Source: Aequoribacter sp049615385
GTDB taxonomy: Bacteria > Pseudomonadota > Gammaproteobacteria > Pseudomonadales > Halieaceae
DNA: 64,000 nt
NCBI RefSeq assembly: GCF_049615385.1
Contig: NZ_JBMZFL010000003.1
Reading direction: 5' to 3' (one strand)
In this document: piece by piece, positions 34,398-41,769 of the stretch
Position numbering within the stretch: the first letter of the stretch is position 1
How the letters are laid out: the number at the start of each line of letters is the position of its first letter
The notes under the pieces: model-generated
What the model was told of the DNA's origin: nothing
The model's input: the letters and a program-made list of their open reading frames with translations, nothing else
Database searches by the model: none
Position numbers and translations under genes: made by a program

Positions 34398-34439
34398 CAC
34401 CATGTGGTGCAGTATTGCACCACATGGTGGGCTATTCAA
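34398..34439 (-). promoter_or_regulatory. Promoter and operator of the ParD/ParE operon
   Basis: Perfect 14-bp inverted arms, caccatgtggtgca (34398-34411) and tgcaccacatggtg (34416-34429), flank the 4-base centre gtat. On the minus strand a TTGAAT (34439-34434) and an AATACT (34416-34411) lie 17 bp apart, so the -10 sits in the centre of the palindrome. This is a tight autoregulation layout. It could also fold as a hairpin, but there is no T-run. Confidence 0.75.
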
Positions 34440-34512
34440 TTGTGTGGTTGTTATCGATGAATTTTTATTCTCGGTACCCATTTATCCTTAAAGAAAACGT
34501 AACTCAGCCGAG

Positions 34513-34614
34513 CGGCTCGTGCTCAAACATTTTCGCCGACAGCCTCCCCAACCGCGCTCGGTCAAAGCAGCGCACTGAGTGTTCGCACAACAAATCACGA
34601 GTCTGTGCGCTGGC
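34513..34614 (-). repeat. Dispersed repeat R1, copy 2
   Basis: This is the reverse complement of 83-186 with few differences, e.g. one in gttcgcacaacaaatcacgag, which carries the family core at 34585-34601. It lies between the ParD/ParE operon and the 3' end of imuB, about 75 bp upstream of the TA promoter. No inverted termini or target duplication were recognised. Confidence 0.85.
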
Positions 34615-34631
34615 TGCATGCCACGGCGCTG

Positions 34632-36047
34632 TTATTCAAAAATACCGTGCAGATACCATTGCTGGGATCGTCGGTCGCGAAATACCCAAAAGCGGTAGTG
34701 CTCTTTGTCGATGGCAATGTAATAGTCCCGACACTGACTGGATTCCCACCAGTAGTCTTCGATGCGCTCGGGGCCAAGCATTAAGGTGATATCACCATGT
34801 ACCCATTGTTTGGCCTGTTTAGATTGCGTGTTCACCGGAGGGTTAAGCAACCAAAGTGGACGTGGGGCGCGAACCTCAGTTTGGGGCGATGTGGCGGTAG
34901 GCAGCTCGCAAGTGAACTGATGCGCATATTCGGGTATATGTTCATCACGGCGTCGTATATGTTGTACGGCTTGGTGTCCAAGACGCGTACGTAAGCGGTC
35001 ACTTAGTGCCTGTTTGGGCGCACCTTTCGTGCTGCCGAATAGGTCGATGGCATCGGCTTCTAGAGGTAAGAGTTCACGGCACTCTAGCATCAGACTGTCG
35101 ATCGGTTCTTTCAGCTGCAGGCTTTCTAGGCGTATAGCCATAAGGCCAAGCCAAGGGGTGATGTGGCTGTGTGCTTGACTGCTGCGCAAGGTGAACTGTT
35201 CGCGATAGCGGTGAATACCTCCTAGGTGCCAAGTCAGTGAAGCCGTACGGTGTTGGGTGTGACGCAGAAAGGCGCTTAAGCCGTTCAATAGGTACTCGAT
35301 GCCAGGCCACAGTTCTTGAGTGTCGTTTAGGTCATACCCAAAACGAAAGCGGTCTAAGAAGTACTTAGGCGGTTGGTAATCCGGCACATAGGCTTCGCGT
35401 TCAAGGCAGAGATGTTCGAGGTGTTCGACAAAGTGTTTAGAGCACCGTTTGCGCAGTTCGGCGCGGGGCTGATTCCATGCGTCGGACAGTGTGACCAAAC
35501 CGCTTTTTCTTAAAGCATCAACATCTTTAGGGTATAAGTTGCTTAAAGCGCGTAGTGATAAATGGCCAAGTTTATCTTTGTCTGAGGCTTCCAGCAGCGC
35601 GTTATCTGAGTCTAAGAAACTTGCCAGCCACGAGCCTATGGGTGAGTGCCCAATCCCTAAGTGGTAATGGTACGAGTAGTGTTTTAAATCGCATTGTAGG
35701 GTGTGTAGGAGGGCGTTTACACCTTTGAAGAGTTTCAGGCTTGGGCCAATGCGTAATAGAAGGTTCGACCCAAAATCAGAATAGCTGGTCGAGGTGTAGC
35801 GGTAGCCCCAGGCGATGAGATTGTTAAGTGCCTTGTGTTCTTGAGCGGCATCTCGGTCGAGCCAGCTGACTTGATTATTGTTTGCCAGTTGCAGGGCGTG
35901 GCCAAGATTTTGGCCGGTGCGAATGCCTAAGGTGCGAGCCTCCTGGTTTACACAAATAATGATTTGCTTATCTACAATGGCGGCGGCGGTGGTAGGAGCA
36001 CCGATGCTATCGAGTTTCCATTGAGGAAAACGTACGCACAACCACAT
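34632..36047 (-). CDS. imuB: ImuB, Y-family polymerase-like mutagenesis protein
   Basis: A 471-residue DinB-like protein that lacks the usual Y-family catalytic acids: the N-terminal MWLCVRFPQWKLDSIG has no DxD, and LLLRIGPSLKLF stands where polymerases have SIDE. It therefore acts as an adaptor that brings DnaE2 to the beta clamp during SOS mutagenesis. The end, RIEDYWWESSQCRDYYIAIDKEHYRFWVFRDRR, is typical of ImuB. It begins 12 bp after a DUF2788 gene that separates it from imuA. Its stop is 18 bp from the R1 repeat. Confidence 0.92.
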   Translation of the reverse strand: MWLCVRFPQWKLDSIGAPTTAAAIVDKQIIICVNQEARTLGIRTGQNLGHALQLANNNQVSWLDRDAAQEHKALNNLIAWGYRYTSTSYSDFGSNLLLRIGPSLKLFKGVNALLHTLQCDLKHYSYHYHLGIGHSPIGSWLASFLDSDNALLEASDKDKLGHLSLRALSNLYPKDVDALRKSGLVTLSDAWNQPRAELRKRCSKHFVEHLEHLCLEREAYVPDYQPPKYFLDRFRFGYDLNDTQELWPGIEYLLNGLSAFLRHTQHRTASLTWHLGGIHRYREQFTLRSSQAHSHITPWLGLMAIRLESLQLKEPIDSLMLECRELLPLEADAIDLFGSTKGAPKQALSDRLRTRLGHQAVQHIRRRDEHIPEYAHQFTCELPTATSPQTEVRAPRPLWLLNPPVNTQSKQAKQWVHGDITLMLGPERIEDYWWESSQCRDYYIAIDKEHYRFWVFRDRRSQQWYLHGIFE

Positions 36048-36059
36048 GTTGTAAATGTA

Positions 36060-36272
36060 TTAACCGGTGGCGGCGTTTTCGAGCAGGTATCCAATGACGA
36101 TTTTTATTAGGAAGCCAAAAATGCCCATAGCAAGTGCTATGTATAAAATCATCGTGCCGAATTTCCCTGCATCGCTGCGTTTGGCGAGGTCCCAAACGAT
36201 AAAAATCATGAATAAAATCAGTGCGCCAACGCCGAGGGTTACACCGTACTCTGTTAGCCACTGATCATTCAT
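36060..36272 (-). CDS. DUF2788 small membrane protein
   Basis: A 70-residue protein with two hydrophobic segments (LGVGALILFMIFIVW and TMILYIALAMGIFGFLIKIVIGYLL) around the basic loop DLAKRSDAGKFG, as in the DUF2788 family of gammaproteobacteria. Function unknown. It is placed between imuA (10 bp upstream) and imuB (12 bp downstream) in the same direction, so it must share the SOS-regulated transcript. It may be a passenger or may take part in damage response at the membrane; the sequence does not say. Confidence 0.82.
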   Translation of the reverse strand: MNDQWLTEYGVTLGVGALILFMIFIVWDLAKRSDAGKFGTMILYIALAMGIFGFLIKIVIGYLLENAATG

Positions 36273-36282
36273 GTATTACTCG

Positions 36283-36996
36283 TTAGGGATAAGCCACAGT
36301 CTGAATTGTCGCCTGCTGAGTCGTGCTGACAGGTAGTTCCCACAGCTGTGGCTGATTGGGTAAATCGTCACTTGCGGGTAAGTTTACCTGAATTTGCTGT
36401 TTGCCGCCGCGCTGTTTAATGATTTCGAATTCTCGATAGGCGCTGACTTTTAGACGTAAACAGGCTGGTGCGTGTTCATCGGCGGCACTGAGGGGGCGGA
36501 ACAACACAATCAGATTGTCGTGCTCGGTCGCTGCCAGCTGTAGCTTGCGGAGTTCAGCGTAGCTGTAACGGTGATGTCCCAGCCAAGCAAATACCGTAGC
36601 GCAGGTATTGTGAGTAATCGCTTGCTCGATGCTCCACAGGATATCTTCTTTCGAGTCGGTATGTACTAATAAGACCTGCTCGGTAGGAATATCGCGCGCT
36701 TCCAGCAAGGGTGCGTACGGTGCGCAAGGCGGGTTGATAAAGGCCTGCCATTGCCCACGGCTTGAAAGTCTGTGCATAATGGGTAAGAACACACCCATGG
36801 CGCCAAGGCCATGACCATCGCTTAGTAGTTCGATGGTATTGCCTAAGGGCCAGCCGCCGCCGGTAAGTACGGCGTCGAGAGGTGCATAGCCAGTGCTTTG
36901 GCAGCGACGGTAAGTGCTGACATTAAGTTCGCCGACGTTAAAGCCGCCGATCCAAGTGTCGTCGCGTTGAATGGCTTGTTCGAGTAATGCGTTCAT
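36283..36996 (-). CDS. imuA: ImuA, SOS mutagenesis RecA-like protein
   Basis: A 237-residue RecA-fold relative: STGYAPLDAVLTGGGWPLGNTIELLSDGHGLGAMGVFLPIMHRLS corresponds to the core around a Walker-like loop that is degenerate (DGHGLGAM), so ATP hydrolysis is doubtful. Known ImuA proteins support ImuB and DnaE2 and regulate RecA. The start MNALLEQAIQ was chosen over an upstream TTG because agagg lies nine bases before it and the TTG is seven bases from the LexA box. First gene of imuA-DUF2788-imuB. Confidence 0.9.
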   Translation of the reverse strand: MNALLEQAIQRDDTWIGGFNVGELNVSTYRRCQSTGYAPLDAVLTGGGWPLGNTIELLSDGHGLGAMGVFLPIMHRLSSRGQWQAFINPPCAPYAPLLEARDIPTEQVLLVHTDSKEDILWSIEQAITHNTCATVFAWLGHHRYSYAELRKLQLAATEHDNLIVLFRPLSAADEHAPACLRLKVSAYREFEIIKQRGGKQQIQVNLPASDDLPNQPQLWELPVSTTQQATIQTVAYP

Positions 36997-37047
36997 GGGT
37001 ATGTGCCTCTTACTAGGGGCGGGCACTAAGCAGCCGCCCAACTAAAC

Positions 37048-37067
37048 TACTGTATGCATTTACAGTA
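37048..37067 (-). promoter_or_regulatory. LexA box of the imuA operon
   Basis: TACTGTATGCATTTACAGTA keeps both TACTGTA and TACAGTA arms of the consensus. It lies 51 bp upstream of the chosen imuA start and is embedded in a longer palindromic stretch (aaactactgta...tacagtagttt). It is almost certainly a LexA site. Confidence 0.95.
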
Positions 37068-37137
37068 GTTTAGTTTTTGGCCGAACGCAAGAAAATTATT
37101 GGGTGTAATTTTTACATGTCGTCTTTGGCGACATGTC

Positions 37138-37668
37138 CTATTTCTCCAAACGCATATTCACGGCGCCTAAGTAATCGGATTTACCCAAAGGCACGCCGTT
37201 GTGGCGCAAAATATTGTATGCCGTGGTCACATGAAAGTAGGTGTGAGGAATGACCCACTGCTGCATGTGCTCTAATGCTGTCTCAAAGTGCGCAGTGCCA
37301 ATGGGTAGGCTGCAGGTCACGGGTTCGAGCATTTTGCTTTGGTATGTCTCAGGATCAATTTTATCCAAATCGCTCAATAGGGTCTCGAGCAGCGCATCGG
37401 CGCCGGCAAAGGTATTGAACTGCACATCCGTCGGCGAGGGTGTTACACCGGCAATACATAAGGCACCCTGGTGTGCGCTTAATAGCTGGACTGCAAATAT
37501 CTGGGTGCGCAGGTCAAACATGTCTTCAAACAGTTTTTTCTGTAGCAGTGTCTCTTCTTCAATGCCATTTTCTTGCGCGTGTTTGGCGCCAATGTGCAGC
37601 ACCTTGCGTAGGTTTTTAATGGCTTTTTTCATGGGTTTGATGGTGGCATCGTAAAACGAAAGGGTCAT
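37138..37668 (-). CDS. DUF1993 family protein
   Basis: A 176-residue protein with the DUF1993 features: MTLSFYDATIKPMKKAIKNLRKVLHIG at the start, LFEDMFDLRTQIFAVQLLSAHQGA, and the histidine-bearing WVIPHTYFHVTTAYNILRHNGVPLGKSDYLG at the end. The fold is a DinB-like four-helix bundle, possibly metal-binding. No function is known. ATG chosen over a TTG two codons upstream. It begins 12 bp after holA in the same direction and could be the last gene of the leuS operon. Confidence 0.8.
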   Translation of the reverse strand: MTLSFYDATIKPMKKAIKNLRKVLHIGAKHAQENGIEEETLLQKKLFEDMFDLRTQIFAVQLLSAHQGALCIAGVTPSPTDVQFNTFAGADALLETLLSDLDKIDPETYQSKMLEPVTCSLPIGTAHFETALEHMQQWVIPHTYFHVTTAYNILRHNGVPLGKSDYLGAVNMRLEK

Positions 37669-37680
37669 GATCAATGTCTC

Positions 37681-38697
37681 TTAGGGGTGGGTTTTTAGGT
37701 TAACGGCTATTTGCTCGAAGATACGCCATGGATCATCGTGCTTGGCGCCTTTAAAGGCTTGGTCAGCATCGGCTAGCTGCGAGGTGGCTCGTTCTAAACG
37801 TTTTGCCGACAGCCTCTTCACCGCGCTGCCGACAGGGTGCTGACGGTTCTTCCAGATCCCAAAGCGCTGCATGGCTTGAGTGGGGTTGGTTCCCTCGTTC
37901 GTGGCGGTTTTTAAATCGACTAACAGCAAAATCTCTTTGCGGAAAACCCAGTGCACCGCCGCCGCGTCAGTGCCTTCATCCCGCACGCCGCGCAGCATGC
38001 GAATACAGTGCTCGGCATCGCCACTTAATAAACTGTCCGCTAGATCGTAGACATTAAAACGGGCGCTGTCGGCGACGGCTTCTTGTACGGTTGTTACATC
38101 GATGGCACTGTTGTTGCCGGCGTAGAGTTTCAGTTTTTCGATGTCTTGTGCCGCTGCCAGCAAATTGCCTTCCACTCGTTCACTGAGTAATTTTAAGGCA
38201 TCGGACTCAATGCTAAGCCCCGCTTGGCGCAAACGCTGGTCGATCCAGTTGGGCAGTTGGGCTGGCTCTACCGGCCAAATGCGCAACATGCCACCCACGC
38301 TATCGATTTGCTTCACCCACTTACTGTTGAGCGTTGCTTTGTCGAGCTTGTCGGTGGTAATCAAGAGGATGTCGGTGCCGGGTTCGCATCGTTCGCAATA
38401 CTCTACTAGTGCTGCGCTGCCGTCTTTTCCGGCTTTTTGTTTGCCGAGACGCACTTCAATTAAGCGCTGGCTTGCAAATAGCGATAAGGCATTCGAGTCG
38501 GCACTAAAGTCATCCCAGTTGAATGAGCCGCTATCAGCGTGATGAACGATGCGTTCTTCGCAGCCCTGTTTACGCGCGGCTTGGCGAATGGCATCACAGC
38601 ATTCTTGAATTTGCAGAGGTTCTTCGCCGCTGACCAAATAAACGGGCAACAGCGATGAGCTTAAGTGTTGCGCCAGTTTATTAGGGTAGATTTGCAT
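37681..38697 (-). CDS. holA: DNA polymerase III subunit delta (HolA)
   Basis: A 338-residue clamp-loader subunit that opens the beta sliding clamp. Features: MQIYPNKLAQHLSSSLLPVYLVSGEEPLQIQECCDAIRQAA at the start (GEEPL is a hallmark), LLLITTDKLDKATLNSKWVKQI in the middle and a C-terminal helical domain. It starts at the last base of lptE's stop codon (1-bp overlap), in the conserved leuS-lptE-holA order. A 12-base stretch near its 3' part (gaggctgtcggc on the minus strand) is shared with repeat R1. Confidence 0.93.
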   Translation of the reverse strand: MQIYPNKLAQHLSSSLLPVYLVSGEEPLQIQECCDAIRQAARKQGCEERIVHHADSGSFNWDDFSADSNALSLFASQRLIEVRLGKQKAGKDGSAALVEYCERCEPGTDILLITTDKLDKATLNSKWVKQIDSVGGMLRIWPVEPAQLPNWIDQRLRQAGLSIESDALKLLSERVEGNLLAAAQDIEKLKLYAGNNSAIDVTTVQEAVADSARFNVYDLADSLLSGDAEHCIRMLRGVRDEGTDAAAVHWVFRKEILLLVDLKTATNEGTNPTQAMQRFGIWKNRQHPVGSAVKRLSAKRLERATSQLADADQAFKGAKHDDPWRIFEQIAVNLKTHP

Positions 38698-39221
38698 CAG
38701 GACTTTAGGGCTTGAACTCTGAGTGCTACTCGGCGCGCTAGGCGCGAAGCCAGTTCTTGATACAGCGCTTGTTCGGTTTCATCGCGCTCGGCGCGGCTGG
38801 CCAGCGGTGCTTCAGGGTCGTAATCTAGGCGCTGTGATGCTTCGATAATCCGGTCAAATTCGTCGCTTGCAGCAAGTTCATCGACTGCCGACTCGGGGTC
38901 GTTCTTGAAGATCAGCTGATAACGCACGCGTCCACTGACATCGTAGTCGGCGATGCGCAGGGATTCGCCGACGGTTAGCGTATTTTGGCTAAATTCAACA
39001 GGTTTAATGATGAGCGTAAGGTCAGCCTGTTCGGCTTGGGCCAGCCCTTCGCGCCTCAGTGCAACCTGCAGGGCACTGGCGAAGTCGCTGTAGGCACTGA
39101 GCCCCACCACTCGAATAGGTAGGCTTGTATCGGCTTCGACAGCTAGGGTATCACTGCCACGCAACTGAAAGCCGCAGGCGCTTAACAAGGTAAGGATTAG
39201 TGCTAGAGTAATTCGCCTCAT
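38697..39221 (-). CDS. lptE: LptE, LPS-assembly lipoprotein
   Basis: A 174-residue outer-membrane lipoprotein. The lipobox LLSACGFQLRG gives acylation at C16. FQLRGSDTL is typical for LptE. It plugs the LptD barrel and helps insert lipopolysaccharide into the outer leaflet. Located between leuS (2-bp gap) and holA (1-bp overlap), the usual arrangement, which supports the identification of this weakly conserved protein. Confidence 0.92.
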   Translation of the reverse strand: MRRITLALILTLLSACGFQLRGSDTLAVEADTSLPIRVVGLSAYSDFASALQVALRREGLAQAEQADLTLIIKPVEFSQNTLTVGESLRIADYDVSGRVRYQLIFKNDPESAVDELAASDEFDRIIEASQRLDYDPEAPLASRAERDETEQALYQELASRLARRVALRVQALKS

Positions 39222-39223
39222 GT

Positions 39224-41656
39224 TTAATTTGCCACTATGTTCACCAGCCGGCCCGGCACGACAATGATTTTACGCACCGTGGCATCCGCTATAAATCGCT
39301 GCACGTTGTCTTGAGCCAAGGCTAATTGTTCAATGCTTTTTTTGCTGGCGTCAATGCCCACAGCCATTTTGGCGCGGACCTTGCCGTTAACCTGCACGAC
39401 GAGCTCAATTTCATCGCGCACCAACGCCGCTTGGTCGACCTCGGGCCACGCTTCGTTGGCGATGTCCGATTTGTAACCTAGCGCTTGCCACAGACTGTGG
39501 CAAACGTGTGGCACAATGGGCGCGAGCAGGCGCACTGCAACCGACAGCCCTTCACGCATAACGTCGCGTGAGGTGCTATCGCTTTGGTCCAAGCGCACCA
39601 GTTCGTTGCACAGCTCCATGACTGCCGCGATCGCGGTATTGAAGGTTTGGCGACGGCCGTAGTCGTCGGTCACTTTAGCAATGGTCTCGTGTAGCTTGCG
39701 ACGCACGTCTTTGGCTGCCAGTGGTTTTTCGGGGGTATCTGCCGTGCCGTCGATGTGCTCAAAGGCCATGCGCCACAAGCGCTTTAAGAATCGGTGAGCG
39801 CCATCGACCCCGGCATCTGACCATTCAAGCGATTGCTCTGGTGGTGCGGCAAACATGCTAAACAGGCGCACGGTGTCGGCTCCATAGCTGTCTATTAGCG
39901 CTTGTGGGTCCACCGTGTTGCCTTTAGATTTGCTCATCTTGGCGCCGTCTTTTAGCACCATGCCCTGCGTCAAGAGGCGTTTGAACGGCTCGTCAGAATT
40001 GACCAAGCCTTCGTCGCGTAACAGCTTGTGGAAAAAGCGGGCGTACAACAGGTGCAAAATCGCGTGCTCGATGCCACCCACGTATTGATCTACTGGCAAC
40101 CAGTAATTGGCGTCGTCATCTAGCATTGCCTTGTCGTTAGTTGCGCTAGCGTAGCGAGCGTAATACCAAGAGGATTCCATAAAGGTATCAAAAGTATCCG
40201 TCTCGCGCTCGGCAGGACCCCCACAGCAAGGGCAAGTGGTCTCGTAAAATTCAGGCATTTTCTTGATCGGAGAGCCCACACCGTCAAATTCGACATTGGT
40301 AGGTAAGACGACCGGCAAGTCTTGCTCGGGCACGCTCACAGCACCGCACTTATCGCAATTAATGATGGGGATGGGAGCGCCCCAATAGCGCTGACGCGAT
40401 ATGCCCCAATCGCGCAGGCGGTATTGCACGGTTTTGTGCCCTTTGCGTGCCTCTTCAAGTGCAGCCGCAATAGTCTCGAATGCTTCAGCCGAGCTTAAAC
40501 CATTGTAGTCGCCGGAATTAACCAGCATCCCCTTGGCGGTGTAAGCTGCTGTCGATACATCGCATTCATCGCCGTTGTCGGGTTCGATGACCTGCTCAAT
40601 CGGCAGTCCGTATTTTGTCGCAAACTCCCAGTCGCGCTGGTCGTGACCCGGTACCGCCATGACCGCACCCGAGCCGTAGCTCATCAATACAAAGTTTGCC
40701 GCCCATACGGGAACTTCACGGCCGGTAAGGGGGTGAATGGCGGTAAAACCTGTCGCCATGCCCAATTTTTCGGCTGTCGCTAAATCGGCTTCTGCCATTT
40801 TGGTGTTGGCGATCGAGCTTAAAAAGGCCTTCAGTTCTGGGTTCGATTCAGCGGCCTTTTGCGCTAGCGGGTGTTGCCCCGCAACGGCGACATAGGTCAC
40901 GCCCATTAAGGTATCGGGACGCGTAGTGTAGACCGACAAAGGTCCTTGACCGTCTACCTCGAATTGCAGTTCAACGCCTTCGGAGCGACCAATCCAGTTG
41001 CGCTGCATGGTTTTGACCTGCTCGGGCCAACCGTCCAATTGGTCAATGTCGTTTAAGAGCTGCTCGGCGTAGTCGGTAATTTTGATAAACCATTGGTCAA
41101 TATTGCGTCGCTCTACGGGGTTGTCGCAACGCCAACAGCAACCGTCGACTACCTGCTCGTTTGCCAAGACCGTGTTGTCAGTTTCGCACCAGTTTACTTC
41201 GGCTTGTTTTTTGTAGGCCAAACCTTTGTCGAACAACCGGGTAAAAAACCATTGCTCCCAGCGATAGTAGTCTGGCTCGCAGGTCGTGACTTCGCGTGTC
41301 CAGTCGTAGGCAAAGCCCAAGCGTTTAAGCTGATCACGCATGTAATTGATGTTGTCTGCAGTCCAAGCGGCGGGTGGTACATTGTTTTTAATGGCGGCAT
41401 TTTCTGCGGGCAGACCAAAAGCATCCCAGCCCATGGGTTGTAGCACATTCTTACCTAGCATACGTTGAAAGCGTGCGATCACATCGGCAATGGTATAGTT
41501 GCGCACATGGCCCATGTGAAGTTTGCCACTGGGGTAAGGGAACATGGCCAGGCAGTAGAATTTTTCCCGTTTGGGGTCAGGCTTTGCGATAAAACTGGCT
41601 TGTGATTCCCAAAAGGCCTGTGCCTCTTGTTCAATGCTCGCGGCTTGGTATTGCAC
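39224..41656 (-). CDS. leuS: Leucyl-tRNA synthetase
   Basis: An 810-residue class I synthetase. The HIGH-type motif is HMGH (47-50) in PYPSGKLHMGHVRNY, and KMSKS lies in GAKMSKSKGNTVDP. Two zinc-binding CxxC pairs are seen (VDGCCWRCDNPV and NCDKCGAVS, with CPCCGG), and the editing domain (LMGVTYVAVAGQHPLA) is intact. First gene of leuS-lptE-holA. The 113-bp gap before lnt would hold its promoter. Confidence 0.97.
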   Translation of the reverse strand: MQYQAASIEQEAQAFWESQASFIAKPDPKREKFYCLAMFPYPSGKLHMGHVRNYTIADVIARFQRMLGKNVLQPMGWDAFGLPAENAAIKNNVPPAAWTADNINYMRDQLKRLGFAYDWTREVTTCEPDYYRWEQWFFTRLFDKGLAYKKQAEVNWCETDNTVLANEQVVDGCCWRCDNPVERRNIDQWFIKITDYAEQLLNDIDQLDGWPEQVKTMQRNWIGRSEGVELQFEVDGQGPLSVYTTRPDTLMGVTYVAVAGQHPLAQKAAESNPELKAFLSSIANTKMAEADLATAEKLGMATGFTAIHPLTGREVPVWAANFVLMSYGSGAVMAVPGHDQRDWEFATKYGLPIEQVIEPDNGDECDVSTAAYTAKGMLVNSGDYNGLSSAEAFETIAAALEEARKGHKTVQYRLRDWGISRQRYWGAPIPIINCDKCGAVSVPEQDLPVVLPTNVEFDGVGSPIKKMPEFYETTCPCCGGPAERETDTFDTFMESSWYYARYASATNDKAMLDDDANYWLPVDQYVGGIEHAILHLLYARFFHKLLRDEGLVNSDEPFKRLLTQGMVLKDGAKMSKSKGNTVDPQALIDSYGADTVRLFSMFAAPPEQSLEWSDAGVDGAHRFLKRLWRMAFEHIDGTADTPEKPLAAKDVRRKLHETIAKVTDDYGRRQTFNTAIAAVMELCNELVRLDQSDSTSRDVMREGLSVAVRLLAPIVPHVCHSLWQALGYKSDIANEAWPEVDQAALVRDEIELVVQVNGKVRAKMAVGIDASKKSIEQLALAQDNVQRFIADATVRKIIVVPGRLVNIVAN

Positions 41657-41769
41657 GTTGTCTCTCTTTTAGCTGTGGTGTGCTTTAGCTCTTGCTTCAG
41701 CGATCCGAATAAAACCGCAATCTTAGCAGTTATCAGGCCTTTGGAGTACTGCTAAGTCTATGGTTTTGC

